The translations under genes were made by a program, and so were the position numbers. A DNA stretch of 38,750 nucleotides from an uncultured Prevotella sp. (GTDB taxonomy: Bacteria; Bacteroidota; Bacteroidia; Bacteroidales; Bacteroidaceae). The stretch lies in the NCBI GenBank assembly GCA_946188165.1, contig CAMHTW010000032.1:1-38750 (forward strand), written 5' to 3'. The notes below the pieces were generated by a model. It made no database searches. It was given only the letters and a program-made list of their open reading frames with translations, and had not been told where the DNA came from. Shown here one piece after another: positions 8,905 to 17,115 of the stretch; position 1 is the first letter of the stretch, and each line of letters begins with the position of its first letter.

Positions 8905-9719
8905 CAGAGATTGACCAATTAAAAAAGCAATTGCAGCAACAAGAGAAACTGGCTTCGCTTGGTATGCTCAGTGCTGGTATTGCCCATGAGATTCAGAATC
9001 CCCTGAATTTTGTCATCAACTTCTCGAAGATGTCCGACAAGCTCCTCAGCGATCTGACGGCTATAGTGGAAGATAATGCCGAACTGTTGTCAGAAGAAGA
9101 TCGTGAAGACCTCATGGACATTGTGGATGGTCTCAAGGCAAACATGGAGCAGATTGCTGAAAATGGTAACCGTGCTGTAAGCATCATACAGAGCATACTG
9201 CTCATATCGCGCGGTAAGGAGAACGAACGCATACCTGCTGATGTATGTCAAATAGTGAAAGAATATGTGCGTCTGTCGTATCATGCGATGCGAGCCAACT
9301 ATCATGGCTTCAATGTCACCCTGCGCGAAAACTATCAGGAAGGCATACCGCACCTGTTAGTGATACCGCAGGACTTGAGCCGCGCTGTGCTGAACGTGAT
9401 GAACAATGCCTGCTATGCCGTCTGGCAGAAATCTCAAACAGCCGCAGCGGACTACACACCCGAAATCAGCATCAGCGTTGCAGTCAATGATAAAAGTCTT
9501 GTTATCAGCATTGCCGACAATGGCGAGGGCATGAACGATGAGGTGAAGCAACGCCTTTTTGAAAACTTCTTTACTACCAAGCCCATCGGACATGGAACTG
9601 GTCTGGGCATGAGCATCACTCGTGACATTATCGAAAATAAACATAGTGGCAAGGTATCCTTTACTTCGACTTTAGGTAAGGGCACCACATTCACCTTTAC
9701 AATACCCGTGATGAAATGA
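8901..9719 (+). CDS. Soluble sensor histidine kinase (HisKA-HATPase only)
   Basis: A 272-residue kinase without signal peptide, membrane segment or sensory domain. After a short coiled coil (residues 1-18) comes an intact H box with H29 (GIAHEIQNPLNF), the dimerisation helices, then a HATPase with N box (NVMNNACYAVW), G1 (DNGEGM), F box (FENFFTTK) and G2 (GTGLGMS). The core closely resembles the C-terminus of the upstream sensor (both read NFSKMS after the H box), which suggests duplication. The start overlaps the upstream stop (ATGA), and its own stop overlaps the start of the receptor gene in the same way, so the three are translationally coupled. Because it lacks an input domain, it probably takes its signal from the propeller sensor and phosphorylates the REC-PP2C protein at D59; that wiring is inference. 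Confidence 0.93.
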   Translation: MTEIDQLKKQLQQQEKLASLGMLSAGIAHEIQNPLNFVINFSKMSDKLLSDLTAIVEDNAELLSEEDREDLMDIVDGLKANMEQIAENGNRAVSIIQSILLISRGKENERIPADVCQIVKEYVRLSYHAMRANYHGFNVTLRENYQEGIPHLLVIPQDLSRAVLNVMNNACYAVWQKSQTAAADYTPEISISVAVNDKSLVISIADNGEGMNDEVKQRLFENFFTTKPIGHGTGLGMSITRDIIENKHSGKVSFTSTLGKGTTFTFTIPVMK

Positions 9720-12247
9720 GAAAGACAGTCTTCATATTATTTCTGACTCTCTGCACCTGTCTGGCCAGTGCTCAGGATACGTCGCAAAGCGAGACCCGCA
9801 TGCGTGAGATACTTGCTCAGGCTGAAAGCGACTATCGCATCGGGCGTATAGAACAGGCACGCGACGCGCTGTTACAAGACCTTAAGGACTTTCACGGCAA
9901 TCTGCGTCAGAACGCACTCCGTCTCATCGCTCTCAGTTATCTGGCCCGCTTCGATACGGAGCATACTCAGCAGTACGCCACGCTGATGCTTCAGGAGAAT
10001 CCTTACTACAGTCCTGGTGCCAGCGACCCTGCCACCTTTGTCGAGATGGTGAACAGCATCAAAGCTGGCTTGACTGCCACCATCACCACCGCCTCCAGTC
10101 AGGCAGAGACGCTGGCTGAGGTTCCGGTCCCCACGACTCTCATTACAGAACAGATGATAGTCGATTGTGGCGGACGCAATCTGCAGGAAGTATTGGCTGC
10201 CTATGTACCAGGCATGAACATCATCGATTGCGATGACGATATCAACATTGCCATGCGTGGCATCTACAGCAACACACAAGAGAAGATACTCATCATGCTC
10301 AACGGTCACCGCCTGAATAGCCACTGCACCAATACTGCAGCTCCCGACTTCAGTATCTCGCTTGAGAAAATCAAGCAGATAGAAGTGCTTCGCGGTCCCG
10401 CATCGTCGCTTTATGGCGGTGTGGCACTGACTGCCGTGGTGAACATCATTACGAAGCAGGGTGCCGATGTTGATGGACTGTATGTCCGAGCAGGTGCTGG
10501 CAATTATGGACAGGTGAGATTCGATGGCATTTTCGGTAAGCGCTTCTTCGACCTTGACATGCTGGTCTGGGGCAGTTTCTATCGCAGTAGTGGTGAGCGG
10601 CGTAATGTCGTTGGCGAACGCCAGGGCGAAAGTCCGTTCGACATGCCCGTCGATGAAATCCGCTTGGGACGCATCGGCAAACAGCCTACCTACGATTTTG
10701 GCATGCAACTCAGCTACAAGGGTCTGCGCTTTCTCTACGATACCCATTTCTCGCAGGTTGTGGCTCCATTCACTATGATGTCATTAGCCCTGAGCTACGA
10801 CCACGACCGCTATCGTACCTACAACGGTTTGCTGCCAGGCTTCAGCACTTCCTCGCGCCATGTTGACCTGAGTTATCAGGGGACTTTAGGCAAACTGCAG
10901 TGGAAGGTTTCAGCTACCTACGACAAGTCTGACCTGACGCGCTATCAGGTCATCAACGACTGGACCATGCCTACGTTGGGCCCGATGATCGGTCTGCCCG
11001 ACAATTTCTCTGAGATGTTTGCCAAATATGGCGGCATCTCGCGCTACGTGAACGGTCAGGAGCAGGACTATGGCGTTCAACTGAAAGGCAACTACGGTTA
11101 TACTTTGGGCGAAGACCATAAGGGTAACATCGGTTTTGGTGTCGAGTTAGGCCATTTCCAGCTCGACGACCTCCGCTACCAGATAGGCTATGACTTCGAA
11201 CAGACCTTCAATGAAGACCCTATGCTGCGAAATGCGGGAATGGGCAGCGAGAACAGCGGCAACGCCTACTTGCAACTGAAGCACCAGTGGCGTTCGCTCA
11301 TTCTGAATGCGGGTCTGCGTTATGACTATAAGAAACGTTATGACGACTCACGCGTCAATGAACTCTCGCCGCGTGTGGCGCTCATTCTGTTGCGTCCCAA
11401 GTGGAGCGTCCGCCTCAGCTACTCAAAATCGTTTGTCGATGCGCCCTACATCTATCGCAAGGCTAATCTGCTATCGACGCTGATGAGCGGTGAGCCCGAA
11501 AGTGAGGCCAGTACGCTGTCGCCAGAGCGCGTCCATTCGCTGCAATTGTCGTTTGCCGGCACCAACTGGGTGCGTGGACTGAATTTTGAGATAAACGGTT
11601 TCTATAACCGTGCCAACGACCTGATAATGACTCACATCATCAACTACGACAACGTCAGCAAAAACCAGACGTGCGGTGTGGAACTGATGGCCAGCTATGA
11701 GCCGTCACGTAGTCTGTCGGCACACCTCAACCTCACTTGGATCAATACCTTCAAGTCGAACATGATGGGAATCACGCTGCCTGAACAAGCAAAGGATTTC
11801 TTCTCGCCCGACATTGACGACAACAACAACACGCCGGCCCTGCGCGGCAATCTTGTTGTAGGATGGCAGGCTACTAAGCAGCTCCGCCTTCATGGTCATC
11901 TGCTGTTCGAGAGTCTTCAGACCAGCTATAACACGGACCTTGTACAACTGATTCATACCAACAACTACCTCGAGATGGCCACTTATTATTACGCACAAGG
12001 CGACGTAGAACAGGCAGAAGTCTACGGTCAAATGGCACTTGATGCCATGCAGCACGTCATCATGCGGAAGGAAATGCCGGCACGTGCCATCGTCAACTTA
12101 GGCGGACAATATCAGATTGGCCCCGTTAGTTTAGGTCTTGATATTTATAATCTGCTTGGGACAAGATACTATCGCAGCGGCATGAATACCAATCTCATAC
12201 CACAACAGGGACGCTGGTTCATGGGTACTGTCGGCATTCGGTTATGA
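9716..12247 (+). CDS. TonB-dependent outer membrane receptor with N-terminal TPR-like domain
   Basis: Outer membrane active-transport receptor of 843 residues. A signal peptide (cleavage near residue 19, ASA-Q) is followed by a helical TPR-like region (about 20-115) instead of the usual carboxypeptidase-like or STN domain. The plug domain (about 125-245) has EVPVPTTLITEQMI, a RGIYS segment and IEVLRGPASSLYGG, then NIITKQG leads into the beta-barrel. Near the end (about 749-788) is an Ala/Tyr-rich helical stretch with TPR-like spacing (YYAQGDVEQAEVYGQMALDAM), unusual inside a barrel. The product ends in MGTVGIRL. It lies in a four-base overlap with the upstream kinase and is the last gene of the operon. 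No SusD partner or other transport gene is adjacent, so the substrate cannot be named. Confidence 0.92.
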   Translation: MRKTVFILFLTLCTCLASAQDTSQSETRMREILAQAESDYRIGRIEQARDALLQDLKDFHGNLRQNALRLIALSYLARFDTEHTQQYATLMLQENPYYSPGASDPATFVEMVNSIKAGLTATITTASSQAETLAEVPVPTTLITEQMIVDCGGRNLQEVLAAYVPGMNIIDCDDDINIAMRGIYSNTQEKILIMLNGHRLNSHCTNTAAPDFSISLEKIKQIEVLRGPASSLYGGVALTAVVNIITKQGADVDGLYVRAGAGNYGQVRFDGIFGKRFFDLDMLVWGSFYRSSGERRNVVGERQGESPFDMPVDEIRLGRIGKQPTYDFGMQLSYKGLRFLYDTHFSQVVAPFTMMSLALSYDHDRYRTYNGLLPGFSTSSRHVDLSYQGTLGKLQWKVSATYDKSDLTRYQVINDWTMPTLGPMIGLPDNFSEMFAKYGGISRYVNGQEQDYGVQLKGNYGYTLGEDHKGNIGFGVELGHFQLDDLRYQIGYDFEQTFNEDPMLRNAGMGSENSGNAYLQLKHQWRSLILNAGLRYDYKKRYDDSRVNELSPRVALILLRPKWSVRLSYSKSFVDAPYIYRKANLLSTLMSGEPESEASTLSPERVHSLQLSFAGTNWVRGLNFEINGFYNRANDLIMTHIINYDNVSKNQTCGVELMASYEPSRSLSAHLNLTWINTFKSNMMGITLPEQAKDFFSPDIDDNNNTPALRGNLVVGWQATKQLRLHGHLLFESLQTSYNTDLVQLIHTNNYLEMATYYYAQGDVEQAEVYGQMALDAMQHVIMRKEMPARAIVNLGGQYQIGPVSLGLDIYNLLGTRYYRSGMNTNLIPQQGRWFMGTVGIRL

Positions 12248-12268
12248 ACATCCTCAGCTGATAGCAAC

Positions 12269-12304
12269 AAAAAAGTGACACTCTGTTATGAAGTGTCACT
12301 TTTT
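12269..12304. terminator. Bidirectional terminator between the receptor gene and pyrF
   Basis: Perfect 9-bp stem AGTGACACT (12274-12282) and AGTGTCACT (12292-12300) with a 9-base loop, flanked by an A run on the left and a T run on the right. It is suited to stop transcription from both convergent genes, which end at 12247 (+) and 12313 (-). Confidence 0.9.
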
Positions 12305-12312
12305 AATTTGAT

Positions 12313-13167
12313 TTATTGCTTGGCTAACTCAGCAGCCATTTCCTGTTGCAATTCTTTAGCCTTCTGGGCAGCCATCTCGGCAAAGTCATCGCCGTTCGAA
12401 GCGTAAATGATGCCGCGACTTGAGTTAACCAGCAGACCGCAATCCTTTATCATGCCATATTTGCAAACTTCCTGCAGTGAACCGCCCTGAGCACCGACAC
12501 CAGGTACCAACAGGAAGTGATTGGGGGCAACCTTGCGGATGTCCTCGAACATCTGCCCCTGCGTAGCGCCAACAACATACATCATGTTCTCGTCGTTGCC
12601 CCACTGCTGACTCTGCTTCAGCACCTTTTCGAAAAGACGTTCGCCGTGGGCATCTTCGATGAGTTGGAAATCGTGTGAACCTTTATTCGATGTAAGTGCC
12701 AACAGAATCACCCATTTGTCCTTGTAGCCGAGGAACGGTGTCACGGAATCTTCACCCATATAAGGAGCAACAGTCAGTGCATCGACATCATAGCTTTCGA
12801 AGAATGTCTTGGCATACATCTTCGACGTGTTTCCGATGTCACCACGCTTGGCGTCAGCAATGACGAAGTGATGGGGATAGTTCTCTTTTAAATACTCTAT
12901 AGTCCCTTCGAAGGCGGCGATACCCTCCATGCCGTAAGCCTCGTAGAAGGCCAGGTTGGGTTTGTAGGCCACGCAGTAGGGTGCTGTAACATCGATGATG
13001 CGCGTGTTGAACTCCAGCAGGGTGCCAAACGTGTACTCTTCTTCTTCGTACTCCTTCTTGACTTGCTTCTGTACTGATTGAGGAATCTTGTCGAGGTCAG
13101 TGTCAAGACCTACGCAGAGAAACGACTGCTTCTCACGGATTTGTTGTATCAGTTGTTGTCTATTCAT
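12313..13167 (-). CDS. pyrF: Orotidine 5'-phosphate decarboxylase
   Basis: Last step of de novo UMP synthesis, decarboxylating orotidine monophosphate in the cytosol. The 284-residue length and the sequence [14 protein letters not shown] identify the longer type 2 family; the catalytic D105, K107 and D110 of the DAKRGD motif are all present. LCVGLDTD near residue 17 is the substrate-binding start of the barrel and [11 protein letters not shown] the phosphate-binding region. The start codon directly abuts the stop codon of the upstream 70-residue gene (13168-13380), with no spacer, so pyrF is probably translated together with it and with prfA. It ends at the bidirectional terminator. Confidence 0.96.
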   Translation of the reverse strand: MNRQQLIQQIREKQSFLCVGLDTDLDKIPQSVQKQVKKEYEEEEYTFGTLLEFNTRIIDVTAPYCVAYKPNLAFYEAYGMEGIAAFEGTIEYLKENYPHHFVIADAKRGDIGNTSKMYAKTFFESYDVDALTVAPYMGEDSVTPFLGYKDKWVILLALTSNKGSHDFQLIEDAHGERLFEKVLKQSQQWGNDENMMYVVGATQGQMFEDIRKVAPNHFLLVPGVGAQGGSLQEVCKYGMIKDCGLLVNSSRGIIYASNGDDFAEMAAQKAKELQQEMAAELAKQ

Positions 13168-13380
13168 CTATTTTACTCTTTTAATTAATTTACTTATGGA
13201 ACGTAATATAAACTCTGAGGCAATATAGGTTGCTATCCAGACACAGACCCAAACTAAAACGTTTTTATCTCCGAATTCATCGGCAAGGAATACGGCAGAA
13301 ACTATCGACAGAAAGTCTGGCCAATTATCCTTGACATGTTGCCATATCCACGCTTTCTTAACTTCTTTCCAAAATCCCAT
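13168..13380 (-). CDS. Small hypothetical membrane-associated protein (70 aa)
   Basis: I do not recognise this family. The product is 70 residues, rich in Trp at the N-terminus (MGFWKEVKKAWIWQHVKDNW), with one or two hydrophobic stretches (about 22-33 and 40-58, VLVWVCVWIATYIASEFIL) and a basic tail (KLIKRVK), as in small inner-membrane proteins. It sits between prfA (12 bases upstream) and pyrF (zero bases downstream), in the same direction. The exact abutment of its stop with the pyrF start, and the AT-rich leader with an A-rich stretch before its ATG, support translation. Another reading is a chance ORF in the prfA-pyrF gap, but the fit is too neat for that to be my preferred view. Confidence 0.7.
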   Translation of the reverse strand: MGFWKEVKKAWIWQHVKDNWPDFLSIVSAVFLADEFGDKNVLVWVCVWIATYIASEFILRSISKLIKRVK

Positions 13381-13392
13381 AGAGATATATTT

Positions 13393-14502
13393 TTAAAGTT
13401 CCGTTTCCTTCATGCGCTCGGCATTCTCGGCAACAATCAGTGCATCAATCATGGGTTGTATGTCACCACCAAGGAATCCCTGCAGGTCGTGGGTTGTATA
13501 GCCGATGCGGTGATCCGTCACACGACCTTGCGGGAAGTTATAGGTACGGATTTTTGCGCTGCGGTCGCCCGTTGACACCAGACTCTTACGACGCGAGGCG
13601 ATATCGTCCATATACTTCTGATGCTCCTTATCATATATAAAGGTATAGAGGCGCGAGAGGGCACGTTCCTTGTTCTTGGGCTGGTCGCGCGTCTCAGTAC
13701 ACTCAATCAGTATTTCCTCTGTTTCGCCAGTATTGGGGTTCTTCCACATATAACGCAGGCGGACACCCGATTCCACCTTGTTGACGTTCTGGCCACCGGC
13801 ACCACTGGAGCGGAAAGTATCCCATTTGATTTCTCCCTCGTTCACGTGTACCTCGAACTTGTCTGCTTCGGGCAGTACGGCAACGGTCGCGGCAGAGGTG
13901 TGCATACGTCCCTGCGTCTCGGTGGCAGGCACGCGTTGTACACGGTGTACGCCCGATTCATATTTTAAGGTACCATACACATCGGCACCTGAAACGGCAA
14001 AGTCTATCTCCTTGAAACCGCCGACGGCACCCTCTGAGACGCTGGTAATACTAAGCTGCCAACCCTTTGAGTCGCAGTAGCTCTTATACATCTTGAAAAG
14101 GTCGCCCGCAAACAGTGCAGCCTCATCGCCACCCGTACCGGCACGAATCTCCATCTGTACGTTCTTGGCATCCTCGGGGTCCTTTGGAATCAGCGCAATC
14201 TTGATTTCCTCCTCCAACTTGGGTTGCAAGGCCTCGTTCTCGGCCAGTTCCTCACGAGCCATCTCTTTCATCTCGGGGTCGCTCTCATTAGCCAGAATGT
14301 CCTTGGCTTCTGCGATGCTGTTCAGACAGGCGATATACCGTTTGCGGGCATCCATGATGTCGCCCAAGTCCTTGTACTCCTTAGTGAGTTTCACAAAACG
14401 GTTTTGGTCGGCAATCACGTCGGGGTCGGTAATCAGTGTCGATACCTCTTCGAAGCGAGCCTCCAGGCCGTCAAGTTTTTGTAAAATGCTGTTATTCTCC
14501 AT
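13393..14502 (-). CDS. prfA: Peptide chain release factor 1
   Basis: Reads UAA and UAG stop codons and triggers release of the peptide on the ribosome. The 369-residue product has the RF1 codon-recognition motif PAT (192-194, in RVPATETQGR) and the catalytic GGQ (236-238, in SSGAGGQNVNK). PAT rather than SPF distinguishes it from RF2. The acidic N-terminal domain and the RDQPKNKERALS segment are as expected. It begins 45 bases after the tRNA-Ser gene, with a hairpin terminator in between, and leads the prfA-orf70-pyrF cluster. I did not find a convincing promoter between the terminator and the ATG. Confidence 0.97.
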   Translation of the reverse strand: MENNSILQKLDGLEARFEEVSTLITDPDVIADQNRFVKLTKEYKDLGDIMDARKRYIACLNSIAEAKDILANESDPEMKEMAREELAENEALQPKLEEEIKIALIPKDPEDAKNVQMEIRAGTGGDEAALFAGDLFKMYKSYCDSKGWQLSITSVSEGAVGGFKEIDFAVSGADVYGTLKYESGVHRVQRVPATETQGRMHTSAATVAVLPEADKFEVHVNEGEIKWDTFRSSGAGGQNVNKVESGVRLRYMWKNPNTGETEEILIECTETRDQPKNKERALSRLYTFIYDKEHQKYMDDIASRRKSLVSTGDRSAKIRTYNFPQGRVTDHRIGYTTHDLQGFLGGDIQPMIDALIVAENAERMKETEL

Positions 14503-14514
14503 ACTTTCTTTGGC

Positions 14515-14540
14515 AAAAAGAGAGTCATTTCTGACTCTCT
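14515..14540 (-). terminator. Terminator of the tRNA-Ser gene
   Basis: On the minus strand GAGAGTCA, loop GAAA, TGACTCTC, then five T residues (plus-strand arms 14520-14527 and 14532-14539). The stem is 8-9 bp with a GNRA tetraloop, starting eight bases after the tRNA 3' end and before the prfA ATG. Confidence 0.85.
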
Positions 14541-14547
14541 CCGTAAG

Positions 14548-14635
14548 CGGAAGGTGAGGGATTCAAACCCCCGATACCCGAAAGGGGTATACCGGATTTC
14601 GAGTCCAGCGCGATCGATCACTCTGCCAACCTTCC
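14548..14635 (-). tRNA. tRNA-Ser (anticodon CGA)
   Basis: The minus strand reads GGAAGGT at the 5' end (14635-14629) and ACCTTCC plus discriminator G at the 3' end (14555-14548), a perfect 7-bp acceptor stem. The anticodon loop CTCGAAA (CGA at 14601-14599) is closed by CTGGA/TCCGG. A long variable arm, TACCC-CTTTC-GGGTA, marks a class II tRNA, and the T arm GGGGG-TTCAAAT-CCCTC is complete. It reads UCG serine codons. CCA is not encoded. It has its own promoter and terminator. Confidence 0.96.
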
Positions 14636-14669
14636 AATAAATTTCTATTGCTTTGCTCGAATGCGGATG

Positions 14670-14701
14670 CAAAGGTACTACTTTTTTCCGATACCACCAA
14701 A
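14670..14701 (-). promoter_or_regulatory. Promoter of tRNA-Ser
   Basis: On the minus strand TTTG (14701-14698), 20 bases, then TACCTTTG (14677-14670): an exact Bacteroidota -33/-7 pair. The tRNA 5' end lies 35 bases downstream of the -7 box, leaving room for a short 5' leader. Confidence 0.88.
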
Positions 14702-14725
14702 GAAAATGCAGGAAACTTGCGAAAA

Positions 14726-15310
14726 TTATTCGAAACTGAGCTTAGCCAATTTCGATTTTAGTTGTTCTGCTTCACTTTTGCGGATGCTCAACACGATTTC
14801 ACACGTATTATCATAAGTCTGTGAGACGATACGCGGATTCATGTCTTTAACAATACGCATCACGTCGTTCATTTGTGGATAGGCAAAGCTGTACTTCACA
14901 ATTTCCTCCACCTGACGCGTCTCTATCGTTGCATGTGCCAATGAGTCGGCGGCAGCCTCCCGATAGGCTACGATGAGTCCGCTGGTGCCTAAGTTTACAC
15001 CACCATAATAACGCACTACCACGATGAGTATGTTGGTCAACTCATTACTGTTAATTTGTCCGAGTATAGGTTTGCCTGCCGTCGATGAGGGCTCTCCGTC
15101 GTCGTTGGCACGAAATTCCAGACGCTCGGCCCCCAGCATATAGGCATAGCACACATGACGGGCATCGTAGTATTTCTTACGATAGCCAGCCACGATGTCC
15201 TTTACCTCAGCCACATCTTCTACGTGATGAGCAAAAGCGAGGAACTTGCTCCGCTTCTCGGTGTAGTATCCCTCGCTTGTGCCTGATATTGTGCGATATT
15301 CGTCAGTCAT
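14726..15310 (-). CDS. YigZ/IMPACT family protein (UPF0029)
   Basis: Member of the YigZ/IMPACT family; in bacteria the biochemical role is not settled, while the eukaryotic relatives regulate translation through GCN2. The 194-residue product shows the family features: KRSKFLAFAHHV near the N-terminus, YDARHVCYAYMLG, the NDDGEPSSTAGKPIL signature, and VVVRYYGGVNLGTSGLI. The C-terminal third corresponds to the small second domain (DUF1949-like). It lies 44 bases downstream of the DUF1015 gene in the same direction and ends just before the tRNA-Ser promoter. Confidence 0.93.
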   Translation of the reverse strand: MTDEYRTISGTSEGYYTEKRSKFLAFAHHVEDVAEVKDIVAGYRKKYYDARHVCYAYMLGAERLEFRANDDGEPSSTAGKPILGQINSNELTNILIVVVRYYGGVNLGTSGLIVAYREAAADSLAHATIETRQVEEIVKYSFAYPQMNDVMRIVKDMNPRIVSQTYDNTCEIVLSIRKSEAEQLKSKLAKLSFE

Positions 15311-15354
15311 AGTCTGCAGACTATTGGACTAATAATAGATAGGCTTATTAGCCC

Positions 15355-16602
15355 TTATGAGAGTTTGTGAATAACCAGTCCTGAGCGCAACTTTGGCTCA
15401 AACCACGTGGCCTTCGGTGGCATAATCTTGCCACTGTCGGCAATGTCCATAATCTGCTGCATCGATACAGGGTAGAGTGCCAAGGCAGCACGCATCTCAC
15501 CTGAATCTACGCGACGTTTCAGTTCGCCCAGTCCGCGCAGACCGCCTACGAAGTCGATGCGCTGGCTGGAGCGCAGGTCGCCGATGTTCAGAATCTCGTC
15601 CAGAATCAGACGGCTGGAGATGTCAACGTCAAGAACGCCGATAGGGTCGTTGTTGTCATAAGTGCCTTCCTTGGCCTTTAGGCTGTACCAGTGCTGGTCC
15701 AGATAGAGCGAGAACTCGTGTAACTGCTGGGGCTTATAAATTTCCGTACCCTTGTCCTCTACAAGGAAGTTCACCTGCAGGGCGGCAAGGAATTCCTCTG
15801 ACGACATACCGTTCAGGTCCTTCACCACGCGGTTGTAGTCGAGGATAGTCAACTGGCTGGCCTGGAAACATACCGCCATAAAATAGTTATACTCCTCCGT
15901 ACCATTATGGTTAGGATTCTGCTTCTGCTTCTCAGCACCGACCAGAGCTGCTGCTGCCGAACGGTGATGCCCGTCAGCAATATACATCGATGGCATTTTG
16001 GCAAACTCGTCGGTGATGGTCTGCATGTCTTGTGCGTCGCTAATCACCCAGAACTGATGGCGGAAACCGTCGATGGGAGCTATGAAGTCGTATTCGGGCT
16101 CGGTCTTGGCATATCGCATTATCAGCTCGTTCAGCACGGCATTATCCGGATAAGCAAAGAATACTGGCTCGATGTTGGCATTATTCACACGAACATGCTT
16201 CATGCGATCCTCTTCCTTGTCGCGACGGGTCAGCTCGTGCTTCTTGATGTTGCCATTCATATAATCGTCAACGTAGGCGCCAACCACCAGTCCGTACTGC
16301 GTCTTTCCGTTCATGGTCTGCGCATATATATAATAATGTTCCTTGTCGTCCTGCACCAGCCAGCCCTTATCCTGGAACTTCTGGAAGTTCTCGGCAGCCT
16401 TCTCATAGACGCGTGGATCATATTCCGACGTACCTACAGGGAAGTCTATCTCGGGTTTGATGATGTGATACAAACTCTTCTCGTTGTTGCCAGCTTCAGC
16501 GCGAGCCTCTTCTGAGTCCAGCACGTCGTAGGGACGACTTTCCACCTGCTCTACTAAGTCCTTCGGCGGGCGAATTCCTTTAAATGGTTTTATGATTGCC
16601 AT
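15355..16602 (-). CDS. DUF1015 family protein
   Basis: A 415-residue cytosolic protein of the DUF1015 family, whose activity is not established. The start MAIIKPFKGIRPP followed by SRPYDVLDSEEAR, the central MYIADGHHRSAAA motif and YNYFMAVCF are hallmark segments of the family. The histidine pair in ADGHHRSAAA is the best candidate for a catalytic or metal site. No signal or membrane segment is seen. In Bacteroidota this family is often found near serine biosynthesis genes, which are not present here. It is preceded by the HIT gene 48 bases upstream, through a repeat-rich spacer, and followed by the YigZ-like gene. Confidence 0.92.
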   Translation of the reverse strand: MAIIKPFKGIRPPKDLVEQVESRPYDVLDSEEARAEAGNNEKSLYHIIKPEIDFPVGTSEYDPRVYEKAAENFQKFQDKGWLVQDDKEHYYIYAQTMNGKTQYGLVVGAYVDDYMNGNIKKHELTRRDKEEDRMKHVRVNNANIEPVFFAYPDNAVLNELIMRYAKTEPEYDFIAPIDGFRHQFWVISDAQDMQTITDEFAKMPSMYIADGHHRSAAAALVGAEKQKQNPNHNGTEEYNYFMAVCFQASQLTILDYNRVVKDLNGMSSEEFLAALQVNFLVEDKGTEIYKPQQLHEFSLYLDQHWYSLKAKEGTYDNNDPIGVLDVDISSRLILDEILNIGDLRSSQRIDFVGGLRGLGELKRRVDSGEMRAALALYPVSMQQIMDIADSGKIMPPKATWFEPKLRSGLVIHKLS

Positions 16603-16653
16603 CTTAGATTAAACATTAAACATTAACTAATAACCAATAACCAATAACCGTTA
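16603..16653 (-). repeat. Low-complexity direct repeats after the HIT gene stop
   Basis: Read on the minus strand, the spacer after the HIT stop (16653-16651) consists of GGTTATT three times in succession and then two copies of GTTTAAT, with TAA/TAG triplets throughout. The GGTTATTGG core is the same as in the tandem array after ilvN at the window end. Confidence 0.8.
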
Positions 16654-17076
16654 CAGGTTTGCCTTGATTTTCTCAATCATTTCTGCGTACTCTGCATCCG
16701 ACAGATACACCTTGCCAGGATTCATCTGGAACGTGCCACCATAGTCGGGGCCGTCCACATACTTCGGAGCCAAGTGGAAGTGCAGATGTGAAAGCTTGTC
16801 GCTGTATGCACCGTAGTTGATTTTCTCAGGATTGAAGGCCTTCTGCATGGCACGGGTTACCTTGGCCACATCAGCCATAAAGGCATTGCGGTCTTCGTCT
16901 GACAGCTCGTTCAGGTCGTTCACGTGGTCCTTATATGCCACGAGACAACGACCACGATAGGTCTGTTCTTTAAAAAGGAATGCGCGAGAAACCGTCAGTT
17001 GTGCAAACTCAATCATCAGATTGTGCAAGGTCTCATTATTGGTGCAGTACAAGCACTCTTTGGGATCACTTTTCAT
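16651..17076 (-). CDS. HIT family protein (nucleotide hydrolase/transferase)
   Basis: Histidine-triad protein of 141 residues, expected to act on nucleoside phosphoramidates or dinucleoside polyphosphates in the cytosol. The defining H97-x-H99-x-H101 motif is present (SHLHFHLAPK), preceded by the helix and strand pattern of the fold. A CLYC pair at 8-11, as in many bacterial HIT proteins, may bind zinc with downstream histidines. It starts 40 bases after the stop of the mannitol-dehydrogenase-family gene, in the same direction, and is probably co-transcribed with it. Confidence 0.93.
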   Translation of the reverse strand: MKSDPKECLYCTNNETLHNLMIEFAQLTVSRAFLFKEQTYRGRCLVAYKDHVNDLNELSDEDRNAFMADVAKVTRAMQKAFNPEKINYGAYSDKLSHLHFHLAPKYVDGPDYGGTFQMNPGKVYLSDAEYAEMIEKIKANL

Positions 17077-17115
17077 ATTTTTGTTTAGCGTTTAGTATTT
17101 AACATTTAGAGGAAA

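Noticed and set aside
15311..15322. 12-bp perfect palindrome AGTCTGCAGACT immediately upstream of the YigZ-like gene
   Set aside because: Single copy, no partner site and no promoter beside it; compatible with chance, so not listed as an operator.
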